A DNA stretch of 64,000 nt from Emticicia agri (GCA_945860265.1 CAMAQF010000009.1:1-64000); one strand, 5' to 3'. Shown: positions 55,426 to 64,000, numbered from the stretch's first letter. Numbers and translations are program-made. Notes: generated by a model from the letters alone, not told the origin.

Positions 55426-57318
55426 ATGGCTGACATTAAAGAAGCAACTTACAACGAAGACAGTATTCGCTCACTTGATTGGAAAGAACATATCCGATTA
55501 CGCCCCGGAATGTATATTGGAAAATTGGGCGATGGCTCTGCAGCTGATGATGGAATTTATGTGTTGCTTAAAGAAGTTATGGATAATTGCATTGATGAAT
55601 ATGCAATGGGCTACGGAAAATCAGTTGAAATAAAACTAGATGAAGGCAAGGTGGAGGTGCGTGATTATGGCCGTGGAATTCCACTCGGAAAAGTTGTTGA
55701 TGTAGTTTCAAAAATAAATACTGGTGCAAAATATGATAGCAAGGCTTTTCAGAAAGCGGTTGGTTTGAATGGGGTAGGAACGAAGGCTGTCAATGCTCTT
55801 TCTTCTTATTTCAAAGTTATAGCTTTCCGTGAAGGAAAAGCAAAATGGGCCGAATTTAGTAAAGGCGAACTTACCAATGAATCTGAAATTTTAGATTCTG
55901 ACCAAAAAAATGGAACTCATGTGATTTTTGAACCTGATAACACGGTTTTTAAAAACTACCATTATATTCCGCAATATGTTGAGGCGATGATTTGGAATTA
56001 TTGTTACCTCAATGCGGGAATGACGATTTTGTTCAATAAGCAAAAGTATATTTCGCAAAATGGACTTTTAGATTTATTGAGAAGAAAAACCGATGAAGAT
56101 TTATTGCGTTACCCAATTATTCACTTGAAAGGTGAAGATATTGAATTAGCACTTTCTCATGGAAACCAATATGGCGAAGAATATTATTCGTTTGTAAACG
56201 GACAAAATACCACGCAAGGCGGAACTCACCTTTCGGGTTTTAAAGAAGCTCTCGTTCGCACGATTAGAGAGCATTTTGGCAAAGACTATGCTCCCGAAGA
56301 TATTCGTCAATCTGTAATTGCCGCTATTTCGATTCGTGTTCAAGAGCCTGTTTTTGAATCACAGACAAAAACTAAACTAGGTTCGGCCACGATTTCACCT
56401 GAACCAAATTCTACAACTGTTAGGACTTTTATCAGTGATTTTTTGAAAGAAAAACTGGACAATTTCTTGCACATGAATTTGCCAGTTAAAGAGGCGATAA
56501 AGAAAAGAATTGAGCAGTCAGAGCGTGAACGCAAAGAATTGGCAGGTGTAAGAAAGTTGGCCAATGAAAGAGCCAAAAAGGCTAATTTACATAATAAAAA
56601 GTTGAGAGATTGCCGTTTTCACTTTGATGATGAGAAAAACGAAAAGCGTTTTGATAGCGTGATGTTTATCACCGAAGGAGATTCTGCCAGCGGTTCGATT
56701 ACCAAAGCTCGTAATCCTGAACTTCAAGCCGTATTTAGTTTGCGTGGTAAACCATTGAATAGTTTCGGACTTAATAAGAAAATTGTTTACGAAAACGAAG
56801 AGTTTAATCTACTTCAACATGCCCTAAATATCGAAAATGGATTAGAAGATTTACGCTATAATAAAATAATCGTAGCGACCGATGCAGATGTTGATGGTAT
56901 GCACATTCGTTTGTTATTACTGACATTTTTCTTACAATTTTTCCCCGATTTGGTTCGTGAAGGGCATTTGTATATTCTCGAAACGCCTTTGTTTCGAGTA
57001 AGAAATAAAAAGGAGACGATTTATTGCTATTCGGACGAAGAAAGACAAAGAGCTATTGCCAAACTTTCTCCAAAACCAGAAATTACTCGTTTTAAAGGTC
57101 TAGGTGAGATTTCTCCACACGAATTTGAGAATTTTATTGGTGAAGACATTCGCCTCGAACCAGTAATTTTGGAGAAAGAATCTTCAATTCCGAAGATTTT
57201 AAGTTATTATATGGGTAAAAATACGCCCGAACGTCAGAAATTTATCATTGATAATCTAAGAGTTGATAAAGATGTAATTGATGAGGTTTTGGCTGAGATT
57301 TTGGATCTAAAAGCATAG
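55426..57318 (+). CDS. parE: DNA topoisomerase IV subunit B (type IIA ATPase subunit)
   Basis: The ATPase/TOPRIM subunit of a type IIA topoisomerase, which decatenates daughter chromosomes. The 630-residue product from the ATG at 55426 has the GHKL ATPase domain ([35 protein letters not shown]) and the TOPRIM motifs EGDSASGS and [10 protein letters not shown]. The frame extending to 55288 overlaps the divergent Wza-like leader and is unlikely. In many Bacteroidota parC follows; here a dehydratase gene does, so parC is elsewhere. Confidence 0.95.
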   Translation: MADIKEATYNEDSIRSLDWKEHIRLRPGMYIGKLGDGSAADDGIYVLLKEVMDNCIDEYAMGYGKSVEIKLDEGKVEVRDYGRGIPLGKVVDVVSKINTGAKYDSKAFQKAVGLNGVGTKAVNALSSYFKVIAFREGKAKWAEFSKGELTNESEILDSDQKNGTHVIFEPDNTVFKNYHYIPQYVEAMIWNYCYLNAGMTILFNKQKYISQNGLLDLLRRKTDEDLLRYPIIHLKGEDIELALSHGNQYGEEYYSFVNGQNTTQGGTHLSGFKEALVRTIREHFGKDYAPEDIRQSVIAAISIRVQEPVFESQTKTKLGSATISPEPNSTTVRTFISDFLKEKLDNFLHMNLPVKEAIKKRIEQSERERKELAGVRKLANERAKKANLHNKKLRDCRFHFDDEKNEKRFDSVMFITEGDSASGSITKARNPELQAVFSLRGKPLNSFGLNKKIVYENEEFNLLQHALNIENGLEDLRYNKIIVATDADVDGMHIRLLLLTFFLQFFPDLVREGHLYILETPLFRVRNKKETIYCYSDEERQRAIAKLSPKPEITRFKGLGEISPHEFENFIGEDIRLEPVILEKESSIPKILSYYMGKNTPERQKFIIDNLRVDKDVIDEVLAEILDLKA

Positions 57319-57367
57319 CATTTCGATTAGGCTCAATGACCGCATTTCGACTGTTTACATTGGCGTA

Positions 57368-57481
57368 ATGTTAACCAATCAAGTAAATTAAACGAAAGCA
57401 AAAATTTGTAATTGCAAAATTTGTGGTGCCTATTTTTTTGGTAAAAGTCCCAACTGCAAGTTTTGCTCTTTGAAAATATAA
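57368..57481 (+). other. cysteine-rich micro-ORF with an in-frame stop
   Basis: An ATG at 57368 opens a frame of seven codons, then a TAA at 57389-57391, then 29 more codons to a TAA at 57479. The second part reads KICNCKICGAYFF and NCKFCS, a C-x-C-x2-C-x10-C-x2-C pattern like a zinc knuckle. It may be a fragment of a lost gene or chance. No ribosome binding site could be judged. Confidence 0.3.
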
Positions 57482-57535
57482 TACATTATAAAAATTAAAG
57501 AAATTTATTAATAAACAAAACAACCTCTTATAAAA

Positions 57536-58609
57536 GTGACTCTCGACGACGTAAGAAAAGATATTGATACCATTGACGACCAATTGCTCGTGCTTCTCAA
57601 TCAACGAATGAAGCTCGTACATAAAGTAGGAGAAATCAAGCGTTCGACCAAAGCAATTATTTATCGCCCCGAACGAGAAAAGCAAATTCTCGACCGTATG
57701 AATGCTCAAAATGCTGGACCACTTAACAAAGAAGCAATCGAAGCCATTTATTTGGAGATTTTTGCGGCTGCTCGAAACATCGAATTGCCCGAAAGAGTTG
57801 CGTATCTCGGCCCAGAAGGAAGTTTCACCCACCAAGCGGCCGAGAGCCGTTTTGGTGCTATGAGCGAGTATATGACTTTGCCAACCATCAAGTCGGTTTT
57901 TGAAGCTGTCGATACTGGTAGAGCTAAATTTGGAGTTATTCCCATCGAAAATAATCAAGAAGGTATCGTTTACGAAACTGTCGATTTATTGAATGCCATG
58001 AATGTGAATATTGCGGCAGAATTAAAAATCCCTGTACATTTTTCATTAGCAACAGAATCCGAAAATCCTTCTAAAATCAAGCGTATTTATTCAAAAGACA
58101 TTGCTTTTCGTCAATGTAGAGGTTTTTTGAATAAATATTTTGAGCAAACACACCCCGAAGAAATTCAGGTTGAGTCAACTTCTAAAGCGGCCAAACTCGC
58201 TGCCGAAGACCCAGAAAGTGCAGCTATATGTTCGGAAATCGCTGCAAAATTATTTGGTTTGCCAACCCTATTCAATAACATTGAAGATAATAGTCAGAAC
58301 CGTACTCGCTTCTTTATTTTGGCTAAGTATTTTATAAATGCCAAAAGTGAAAACGACAAAACTACCATTATTGCTCGACTTCCAGATACCGATAAACCAG
58401 GTATTTTAGCGGCTTTCTTACAAGATTTCAAAAAGGCAGGCATTAACTTAACAAAAATCGAAAGCAGACCGTATAAAGGAGATGAAGATTTTAATTTTTG
58501 GTTTTTTATCGAATTAGAAGGTTTTTTTCAAGACGATAACATGGAGAAGGTTTTCAAGAAATATAAAAACGCAATCAAGTGGTTAGGAAGTTACGTCAGA
58601 AACGCTTAA
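57536..58609 (+). CDS. pheA: bifunctional chorismate mutase/prephenate dehydratase
   Basis: Makes prephenate from chorismate and then phenylpyruvate for phenylalanine synthesis. The 357-residue product starts at a GTG at 57536; no nearby ATG preserves the conserved N-terminus. Residues 1-85 are the chorismate mutase domain (DDVRKDIDTIDDQLLVLLNQRM, KRS). The dehydratase domain starts VAYLGPEGSFTHQAA and contains NRTRFFIL. The C-terminal ACT domain carries ESRPYKGDEDFNFWFFIE (ESRP motif), so feedback inhibition by phenylalanine is likely. Confidence 0.97.
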   Translation: MTLDDVRKDIDTIDDQLLVLLNQRMKLVHKVGEIKRSTKAIIYRPEREKQILDRMNAQNAGPLNKEAIEAIYLEIFAAARNIELPERVAYLGPEGSFTHQAAESRFGAMSEYMTLPTIKSVFEAVDTGRAKFGVIPIENNQEGIVYETVDLLNAMNVNIAAELKIPVHFSLATESENPSKIKRIYSKDIAFRQCRGFLNKYFEQTHPEEIQVESTSKAAKLAAEDPESAAICSEIAAKLFGLPTLFNNIEDNSQNRTRFFILAKYFINAKSENDKTTIIARLPDTDKPGILAAFLQDFKKAGINLTKIESRPYKGDEDFNFWFFIELEGFFQDDNMEKVFKKYKNAIKWLGSYVRNA

Positions 58610-58635
58610 AAGAGTTACGAATTATGAGTTCTGAG
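58608..58635. repeat. heptad tract at the pheA stop codon
   Basis: AAAAGAG, TTACGAA, TTATGAG and TTCTGAG are four 7-base units in direct succession; the first overlaps the pheA stop codon (58607-58609). Confidence 0.55.
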
Positions 58636-58756
58636 CCGAATGACCTATCGCAAATGTTTCAAGTTTTTTTACTTTTTGAAGTCATTTATGATAAAAAAAC
58701 TCGGTATTCATATTTCTACATTCATAACTACTAACTGATATAATTGTTAAGAAAAG

Positions 58757-58778
58757 ATGGGCAAATGCTCATTTTTTT
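58757..58778 (+). terminator. short terminator after pheA
   Basis: ATGGGC and GCTCAT pair over 6 bp (one G-T) around AAAT, followed by a T-run. It lies about 150 bp beyond the pheA stop and next to the convergent gene's stop. Confidence 0.5.
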
Positions 58779-58781
58779 GTT

Positions 58782-59015
58782 TTATTTCTTCCTGAAAATC
58801 GCGAAAAGTGCAATAATTACCCAAACAATATTAACTGCAACCGAAGGATAGGCACGGTGTGCATAAGTATTGATTATAAAGCAGATTCCGCCTAGCAAAT
58901 TTGCCCAAATATATTTGCTATCTTTTGAGTCTAACTTACCTTGTATATTTAAATAGTAAGATCCTACGATGAGTATCGAACCAATCCAGCCAACTATTTC
59001 TATCAATAAATCCAT
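58782..59015 (-). CDS. small membrane protein of the CBU_0592 type
   Basis: The 77-residue product has three predicted membrane helices (IVGWIGSILIVGSYYL, WANLLGGICFIINTYA, AVNIVWVIIALFAIF) and matches the CBU_0592-type small membrane family of unknown function. Its start lies 4 bp after the ribF stop codon on the same strand, so it is probably the last gene of the ribF-truB-uppP run. Confidence 0.8.
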   Translation of the reverse strand: MDLLIEIVGWIGSILIVGSYYLNIQGKLDSKDSKYIWANLLGGICFIINTYAHRAYPSVAVNIVWVIIALFAIFRKK

Positions 59016-59019
59016 TTTT

Positions 59020-59985
59020 TTAATTTCTTATAAATTGTTTATCAAAGGTTAAAATATCTTTTGTTTTTTCTTTATCAGATTGGATTTGTTCCTTTAACTT
59101 ATCCAAACTATCAAATTTTTGCTCTGGTCTGATATAATCTACGATTTCGACTTTAATAGTTTCACCGTAAATATTATCATCAAAATCAAATATATTTACC
59201 TCTTGTGTGCGTCCAACCCCATCGACAGTCGGGCGAGTGCCTATGTTCATCATTCCATCATGCCACTGATTACGGAAGAAAGTTTTGACTGCATAAACAC
59301 CATTAACAGGAATCAATTTATAAAATTGAGTAACCTGCACATTTGCCGTTGGAAAACCGATTGTTCGTCCTAACTGACGACCTTTAACTACAATTCCCGT
59401 AAAACTGTATTTTCTTCCCAGTAATTCATTTGCAGAACTAACTTCTCCTCTTAGTAATGATTGTCGAATTTTAGTTGAACTTATCGTTAAGTGCTCAATT
59501 TCTTGTCTTGGAATTTCTTCGATTTCGATACCAAAAACTTCGGAATTTTGATTTAAGTAATCAAAACTACCTTCACGGTTTCGTCCAAATCGGTGGTCGT
59601 AGCCAATTACTAATTTTTTTGTACCTATTTTGTCGATTAGAATATTACTTACATATTCTTCAGAACTCAATTCTGAAAATTCACGAGTAAACGGCAGTAT
59701 CAATAAATGGTCAACTCCTTGATTTTTCGATTTGTCGCCTGCAAGCAGTTCTATTTTTTCATCAATAGTTGAAAGGAGTTTTAGATCTTGACTGTCTTTT
59801 GATACTACAACTCTTGGATGTGGCCAGAATGTGAGTACTACCGATTCTCCGTTTGTTTTCTGGGCAGTTTCTCTTAAAATTTGAAGGATTTTTTGATGAC
59901 CCAAATGAACTCCATCAAACGTTCCACTTGTAACAACGGCGTTTTTTAGTGCCTTGAAGTCTGCTAAATTATAATATACTTTCAC
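59020..59985 (-). CDS. ribF: bifunctional riboflavin kinase/FAD synthetase
   Basis: RibF makes FMN and FAD from riboflavin. The 321-residue product has the N-terminal FAD synthetase domain (GTFDGVHLGHQKIL, the HxGH nucleotide site; ISSTKIRQSLLRGEV) and the C-terminal riboflavin kinase domain (GRTIGFPTANV; GVYAVKTF; MMNIGTRPT). The start overlaps the truB stop by 4 bp, which suggests coupling and agrees with the conserved gene order. Confidence 0.97.
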   Translation of the reverse strand: MKVYYNLADFKALKNAVVTSGTFDGVHLGHQKILQILRETAQKTNGESVVLTFWPHPRVVVSKDSQDLKLLSTIDEKIELLAGDKSKNQGVDHLLILPFTREFSELSSEEYVSNILIDKIGTKKLVIGYDHRFGRNREGSFDYLNQNSEVFGIEIEEIPRQEIEHLTISSTKIRQSLLRGEVSSANELLGRKYSFTGIVVKGRQLGRTIGFPTANVQVTQFYKLIPVNGVYAVKTFFRNQWHDGMMNIGTRPTVDGVGRTQEVNIFDFDDNIYGETIKVEIVDYIRPEQKFDSLDKLKEQIQSDKEKTKDILTFDKQFIRN

Positions 59986-60686
59986 TGTTGATTATTCAAA
60001 TTTTCATTCATACTAAATCTTTCGGCGATTGTTTCTAAAAACTGTTCAATTTTTAAAGATTCTTCAATTTTAAATTCTCCAATGCGTGTTCTACGCAAAG
60101 AACTCATATATGCTCCCGAATTCAGTAATTTACCAAAATCTCTTACTATACTTCTTATATAAGTACCTTTCGAACAAACAATTCTAAAAGAAATTTGCGG
60201 GAAATTGCTACTATCAATCTCAAATTTCTTTACGTCCACTTGCCGAGGTTTGATAATTACTTCTTCACCTTTCCGAGCCGATTCATACGCTCGTTTGCCA
60301 TTAATTCTGATAGCTGAATGAGCAGGAGGAATTTGCTCAATCAAACCAGAAAGTTGACTAACTACCTGATTGATAGCTTCTTGTGTAATATGTTTAGTTG
60401 GATATTCAGCATCAAACTCTGTTTCTAAATCTACTGAAGGCGTAGTTTTTCCCAATTCTAAAGTTCCAGTGTATTCTTTTTCTTGTGCCTGAAAAGTGTC
60501 AATTTGTTTAGTCATTTTTCCAGTACAAAGAATCAATAAACCTGTTGCCAATGGGTCTAGCGTTCCAGCGTGACCTACTTTTTTGTATTTTCCTGCCCAA
60601 CGAACCTTATTTACGACATCAAAGGATGTCCATTTTAAAGGTTTATCAATCAATAAAACTTCATTTCTTTCGTCCATCGAAACCAA
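59982..60686 (-). CDS. truB: tRNA pseudouridine-55 synthase
   Basis: TruB makes pseudouridine at position 55 of the T-arm of tRNA. The 234-residue product has the catalytic block KVGHAGTLDPLATGLL with the active-site aspartate, GKMTKQ and SALRING-like PPAHSAIRINGKRAYESAR motifs, and CSKGTYIRSIVRDFG. It is shorter than the E. coli enzyme, mainly at the C-terminus (no PUA domain is apparent). It lies between uppP and ribF. Confidence 0.97.
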   Translation of the reverse strand: MVSMDERNEVLLIDKPLKWTSFDVVNKVRWAGKYKKVGHAGTLDPLATGLLILCTGKMTKQIDTFQAQEKEYTGTLELGKTTPSVDLETEFDAEYPTKHITQEAINQVVSQLSGLIEQIPPAHSAIRINGKRAYESARKGEEVIIKPRQVDVKKFEIDSSNFPQISFRIVCSKGTYIRSIVRDFGKLLNSGAYMSSLRRTRIGEFKIEESLKIEQFLETIAERFSMNENLNNQQ

Positions 60687-60742
60687 AATTAAATATAAAA
60701 TTATCGGAAATTATTGTCGTCAGTCGTTTGTTTGACCTTAAA

Positions 60743-61534
60743 CTAAATAACTCTTAATTCATAACCACCGGCCAAAAGTCCTAAAATAACCAATCCAACT
60801 ACTATGCGGTAGTAGCCAAAAACCTTGAAACCGTATTTTTGTAAGTATCCAATAAAAAACTTGATAGCAGCCATTGCTACGATAAATGCAACGATATTTC
60901 CGACAGCTAAAAATAGCAATTGGTCAGTTGAGAATGTCAAAGAACCAGCTTTAAAACCTTTCAGAAGTTTGTATGCCGATGCGGCAAACATTGTAGGAAC
61001 AGCTAAGAAAAATGAAAATTCTGCGGCATCTTTGCGGGGAAGACCTTGAAGCATCCCACCAATAATACTTGCTGCCGAACGAGAAACACCAGGAATCAGG
61101 GCAATACATTGAAAAAGACCGACTTTTATAGCATCAGTATAAGTTATGTCTTCCTTAGTAGCTTTATTTTCAAAATATTTATCAATAAAAACCAAGATAA
61201 TTCCTCCCAAAACTAGCATTATTGCCACCACGGCTACGCTTTCGAGTAATTGGTCAATAAAATCATTTAAAATAAAACCAATAATTGCTGCAGGAATAAA
61301 GGCGGCCAATAGTTTTTTGTAGAATTCAAAGGATTGAAAGAAACGTTTCCAATATAAAACTACCACTGAAAGAATTGCTCCAAATTGAATATTTACCTCA
61401 AAAATTTTCGTAAAAGGGTCTTTGCTAATGCCCATCAAGGACGAGCCAATAATCATGTGTCCAGTTGAGCTTATTGGTAAATACTCGGTGATACCTTCGA
61501 TGATAGCAAGTATAATTGCGTAAATAAAATTCAT
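60743..61534 (-). CDS. uppP: undecaprenyl-diphosphatase (BacA/UppP)
   Basis: Recycles the lipid carrier undecaprenyl diphosphate needed for peptidoglycan and glycan export. The 263-residue integral membrane protein has the family motifs [17 protein letters not shown] and [13 protein letters not shown], both carrying catalytic residues. Six to eight membrane segments are predicted. It follows the DUF3098 gene and precedes truB, the conserved order in this phylum. Confidence 0.97.
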   Translation of the reverse strand: MNFIYAIILAIIEGITEYLPISSTGHMIIGSSLMGISKDPFTKIFEVNIQFGAILSVVVLYWKRFFQSFEFYKKLLAAFIPAAIIGFILNDFIDQLLESVAVVAIMLVLGGIILVFIDKYFENKATKEDITYTDAIKVGLFQCIALIPGVSRSAASIIGGMLQGLPRKDAAEFSFFLAVPTMFAASAYKLLKGFKAGSLTFSTDQLLFLAVGNIVAFIVAMAAIKFFIGYLQKYGFKVFGYYRIVVGLVILGLLAGGYELRVI

Positions 61535-61569
61535 GGAGTGTTAAAATTTATTGAGATTAAATAAATAAG

Positions 61570-61642
61570 AAAACTGATAGTAAGCAGTTATTTTGCAAAA
61601 GTCAATAGACTAATGCAATGTAACTATTTGCCTATCAGTTTT
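61570..61642 (-). other. long-loop inverted repeat between DUF3098 and uppP
   Basis: AAAACTGATAG at 61570-61580 is perfectly complementary to CTATCAGTTTT at 61632-61642. The 51-base loop has further short pairing. It may be a structured leader of uppP; a role is not evident. Confidence 0.35.
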
Positions 61643-61668
61643 TTATAAATATTATATTCGAGGAAAAT

Positions 61669-61908
61669 TTATTTTTTTTTGAATATAGTATAAAACTGAA
61701 AAATGAAACCAATAAATGCGATAGCTGGTCCGAGGGTTAAGCCCAAAAATCCAAAGCCAAATTCTTCTTTATCAAGTGTCATTACAAAGAAACCAGAAAA
61801 AATAAGGACGATTCCTGCAATCATCAATGTAAAATTACTTTTACTGAAAGGAAGAGCTTCTTGTTTGCCTGTTTGTTCGTTCGTAGTGTTGTTTGTTTTA
61901 TTTTTCAT
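61669..61908 (-). CDS. DUF3098 family membrane protein
   Basis: The 79-residue product has a hydrophilic N-terminus (about 25 residues), the block LPFSKSNFTLMIAGIVLIFSGFFVM and a second membrane segment (GLTLGPAIAFIGFIFQFYTIF), matching the small DUF3098 family found between ftsX and uppP in Bacteroidota. Its conserved place suggests a link with cell-envelope division or lipid-carrier functions, but none is known. Confidence 0.9.
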   Translation of the reverse strand: MKNKTNNTTNEQTGKQEALPFSKSNFTLMIAGIVLIFSGFFVMTLDKEEFGFGFLGLTLGPAIAFIGFIFQFYTIFKKK

Positions 61909-61928
61909 TTAATTTTATGTTAATATTT

Positions 61929-62810
61929 TCAATATAAATCTTCTAAATCAGTTCTCAAATAACGGTAGATTGATTGGAAAGTACTCATTGCCCCAATTAA
62001 AACACCGATTAAAATAACTAAAACGTACAAGATTGAAAGTTTTGTAAAGTCTTGCAAAATGTCTAAGTTTTCTATTTCCCGAATGGCAATCTGTTCCACA
62101 ACTATAAGTAAACTAGAGGCTGTTAATCCCGAAAAAAATCCTTGTAAAATTCCCCTAATTAAAAATGGTTTCTGAATAAACCAATCTGTTGCTCCAACCA
62201 ATTGCATGCTTCTGATGATAAATCTCTGCGAATAAAGTGCCAATCTAATAGTATTATTAATTAGCAAAATAATCGCAATCAATAACAAAATAACTATTGA
62301 AACAATAATTAAATAGGCTTTATTCGCAATTTTGTTGATACTATCCACAAAATCTTTAGCATAATCAGCTTCAAAAATTCCTGGCACACCTTCTAAATCG
62401 GCTTTAATTTTGACCAATTCTGCCTCTTGAAAGTATTCTTCTTTAATCTTTAGACTGAAAGCATCACGGTATGGGTTTTCACCCAAAATCGAATGAAAAT
62501 CTTCTTTTACATCTTTTAAAACTTTTTCAGCAGTACTTTCTTTAGAAATAAATATTATTTGTGGAATATTATTAGAACAAGAAACGTAATTTTTTTTTGC
62601 AATTAAATTTCTGACCGAATCTTTTTGAATTTGTGTAAGTGATTTATCTAAATATACCTGCACTTCAATGTTTTGTTTGATATTTAAAACCAGCTCCTTT
62701 GAAGTTAGGGCTATCCATCCACTGAATGCCACCAAAAATAAAGCTGAAGTTAAGCTTAAAATGATGAGCATACTCGGATAACTACCTAATTTTCTGTTTT
62801 TTTTCTGCAT
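61929..62810 (-). CDS. ftsX: cell division permease-like protein FtsX
   Basis: FtsX, with the ATPase FtsE, activates septal peptidoglycan hydrolases. From the ATG at 62810 the product is 293 residues; the frame before it starts with TTG. It has one N-terminal membrane segment (MLIILSLTSALFLVAFSGWIAL), a periplasmic domain of about 120 residues, then three membrane segments (YLIIVSIVILLLIAIILLINN and two others). IRSMQLVGATDWFI is the family coupling motif. The ATPase gene is not adjacent. It precedes DUF3098 by 20 bp. Confidence 0.95.
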   Translation of the reverse strand: MQKKNRKLGSYPSMLIILSLTSALFLVAFSGWIALTSKELVLNIKQNIEVQVYLDKSLTQIQKDSVRNLIAKKNYVSCSNNIPQIIFISKESTAEKVLKDVKEDFHSILGENPYRDAFSLKIKEEYFQEAELVKIKADLEGVPGIFEADYAKDFVDSINKIANKAYLIIVSIVILLLIAIILLINNTIRLALYSQRFIIRSMQLVGATDWFIQKPFLIRGILQGFFSGLTASSLLIVVEQIAIREIENLDILQDFTKLSILYVLVILIGVLIGAMSTFQSIYRYLRTDLEDLY

Positions 62811-62904
62811 TTTGTTTAGCTCAAAAATCAATCGGATACAAATATAAAGGATGTTGTATATAATACGCAGATTTTAATGATTTTTAACAGAAGAATGACA
62901 AATA

Positions 62905-63753
62905 TTAGACTGCTTCGTTTTTCCAACGAGCAATTCTTTCAGGCATATTTTGTTCTATAATATTTTTTACAACTTCCGTTATTTCTTCAACCGTCGCATC
63001 TGGCGAGAAATAAATAGGTTCTTTAAATTTTACTTTTATCTCAGTATTACGTTTTTTGTAGTTAAGTCCTGATTTATTAAAAGCACGCCTAAAACCATCT
63101 ATTACCACAGGCACAACAATAGGGTTGTTGTCTTTGATTATGTGGGCTGTGCCTTTGCGAATAGGGGCGTAGGGGCTTGTTGTGCCTTGAGGAAAACTTA
63201 CTACCCAACCATACTTTAAGCCCATGGCTACATTATCTCCAGCAGACGTATCAAGCGAACGCTTTACATTTTCACCCTTGGCTCTCCATGAGCGTTCGAC
63301 CAAAATAGCCCCGGCTAAACTCAACATTTTTGGAATTAAGCCTTCCTTCATGGTTTCGCTAGCCGCAACATAGAAAGTTCTTGCACGAGGAGCTAATAAT
63401 GCAATTGGCAATACCCGGTTTCGGAAACCCCATTTTACTGAACAAAAAATATGGTAAAAAGCAATTACATCGGCAAAATAGGTCTGATGATTCGAAATAA
63501 AATAGACGTTCTGATTGGGTAGTTTTTCTAAATACTCGGCACCTTCAACTTTCAATTGATTAGCAACAGCCAAACGCCAATATGACGGTATTCCTGCAAA
63601 TATAATGATAAGACGTTTTAGAATCATCCAATTTCCGAATGGGTCACGTTCAAAAATGCCAAATATGTCTATGTATGACACATATCTGAAGAAAGGATTT
63701 GGATCATTGTTTGGAATTGGAAGAAAATTTTTAATAATTCTAATCATTCTCAA
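62905..63753 (-). CDS. PlsC-like 1-acylglycerol-3-phosphate acyltransferase
   Basis: Transfers an acyl chain to a lysophospholipid in phosphatidic acid synthesis. The 282-residue product has the acyltransferase histidine at 89 in SNHQTYFAD, with five residues between His and Asp95 instead of the usual four. The second motif reads FPQGTTS rather than FPEGTRS. RKGTAHI and VPVVIDGF further match the fold. A membrane-binding hydrophobic segment lies near 46-56. Both motif changes may be normal for the Bacteroidota branch. Confidence 0.85.
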   Translation of the reverse strand: MRMIRIIKNFLPIPNNDPNPFFRYVSYIDIFGIFERDPFGNWMILKRLIIIFAGIPSYWRLAVANQLKVEGAEYLEKLPNQNVYFISNHQTYFADVIAFYHIFCSVKWGFRNRVLPIALLAPRARTFYVAASETMKEGLIPKMLSLAGAILVERSWRAKGENVKRSLDTSAGDNVAMGLKYGWVVSFPQGTTSPYAPIRKGTAHIIKDNNPIVVPVVIDGFRRAFNKSGLNYKKRNTEIKVKFKEPIYFSPDATVEEITEVVKNIIEQNMPERIARWKNEAV

Positions 63754-63867
63754 AACTAAGGTCTATTTTTACAGGTTTGGGTATTTATAATTGAAAGATA
63801 GTAATTATTTGACATTTATCAAAAATCAATACTGAAAAAGATTCGCTTGAAGTAGTTTTCAAAAGTA

Positions 63868-63898
63868 AAGCGTTGATTTTTAAATAAAATCAACGCTT
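63868..63898. terminator. terminator hairpin near the right edge
   Basis: AAGCGTTGATTTT at 63868-63880 and AAAATCAACGCTT at 63886-63898 form a perfect 13-bp stem around TAAAT. It lies 25 bp downstream (minus strand) of the partial UVR-motif gene. Confidence 0.75.
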
Positions 63899-63922
63899 AA
63901 ATATTTTCTAACGAAATAAGTT

Positions 63923-64000
63923 TTAGTTTCGTTTATCAATTTCGTCTCTGATTTTGGCTGCTCTTTCGTATTCTTCTTCAGCTAATGCCTGCGAAAGCAT
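63923..64000 (-). CDS. partial gene, UVR-motif C-terminus (bifunctional nuclease family likely)
   Basis: The last 25 codons of a minus-strand gene are inside the window. They read LSQALAEEEYERAAKIRDEIDKR, the UvrB/UvrC-type UVR motif. In Bacteroidota this motif often closes bifunctional nuclease (BFN) domain proteins, which is the likely identity, but UvrB or a Clp-linked protein is possible. The 5' part lies outside. The hairpin at 63868-63898 would end it. Confidence 0.65.
   Translation of the reverse strand: MLSQALAEEEYERAAKIRDEIDKRN

Noticed and set aside
57371-57958. A 195-codon open frame on the minus strand
   Set aside because: It lies antisense to the N-terminal half of pheA, whose domains are fully conserved, and its product shows no recognisable family or signal.
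1-64000. tRNA, rRNA, CRISPR array, prophage or complete insertion sequence
   Set aside because: I looked for these by eye and found no cloverleaf, regular direct repeats with spacers, transposase or integrase; short or divergent elements could have been missed.

Overview
The window looks like a chromosomal segment of an AT-rich member of the Bacteroidota, probably of the order Cytophagales. The reasons are a full-length SprA (type IX secretion translocon), the gene orders ruvA-sprA and ftsX-DUF3098-uppP-truB-ribF, a STAS/RNase Z pair, a Bat-type VWA/TPR pair, and -33/-7 promoters of the TTTG / TAnnTTTG type. No rRNA, tRNA, CRISPR array, complete insertion sequence or prophage was found. The genus is not decided.

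Layout. 1-8.7 kb: sprA, ruvA and a small outer-membrane protein. 8.8-11.2 kb: a three-gene ABC system (LolD-like ATPase, FtsX/MacB-like permease, secreted DUF3299-like protein) that resembles zinc-regulated PA4063-4066/zrg-type operons. 11.4-17.4 kb: a 1-Cys peroxiredoxin, a GH25 muramidase, glucose-6-phosphate isomerase, and an MltD-like LysM protein that has lost its catalytic glutamate. 17.6-21.4 kb: an O-antigen ligase/polymerase-like protein, a glycosyltransferase and an acyltransferase. 21.4-22.3 kb: a decayed secreted protein gene with two frame breaks, plus another coding remnant. 22.3-25.5 kb: BatB/BatC-like genes, purC and a very small protein-kinase-like gene. 25.5-31.7 kb: glutamate synthase gltB-gltD. 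32.2 kb: a secreted GH108-like muramidase. 33.1-39.2 kb: an assimilatory sulfate reduction operon (sulfite reductase, TauE/SafE permease, APS reductase, cysD, cysN) with a candidate operator at its promoter. 39.4-40.8 kb: rnz and a STAS protein. 40.9-55.2 kb: a twelve-gene surface polysaccharide cluster on the minus strand (Wza-like SLBB exporter, Wzz-like protein, Wzm/Wzt ABC exporter, sugar aminotransferase, GmhA-like isomerase, six glycosyltransferases). 55.4-58.6 kb: topoisomerase IV subunit B and chorismate mutase/prephenate dehydratase. 58.8-64 kb: a CBU_0592-type membrane protein, ribF, truB, uppP, DUF3098, ftsX, a PlsC-type acyltransferase, and the 3' end of a UVR-motif protein.

Most genes serve core metabolism and the cell envelope. 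The least explained signals are outside the genes. Several intergenic tracts have an exact 7-bp period, and most of them touch a stop or start codon. A second set consists of palindromes with 7-8 bp stems and 3-nt loops (REP-like). Other loci worth a second look are the pseudo-transglycosylase, the mini-kinase, the frameshifted secreted protein, the inverted repeat in front of the sulfur operon, and a cysteine-rich micro-ORF after the topoisomerase gene.
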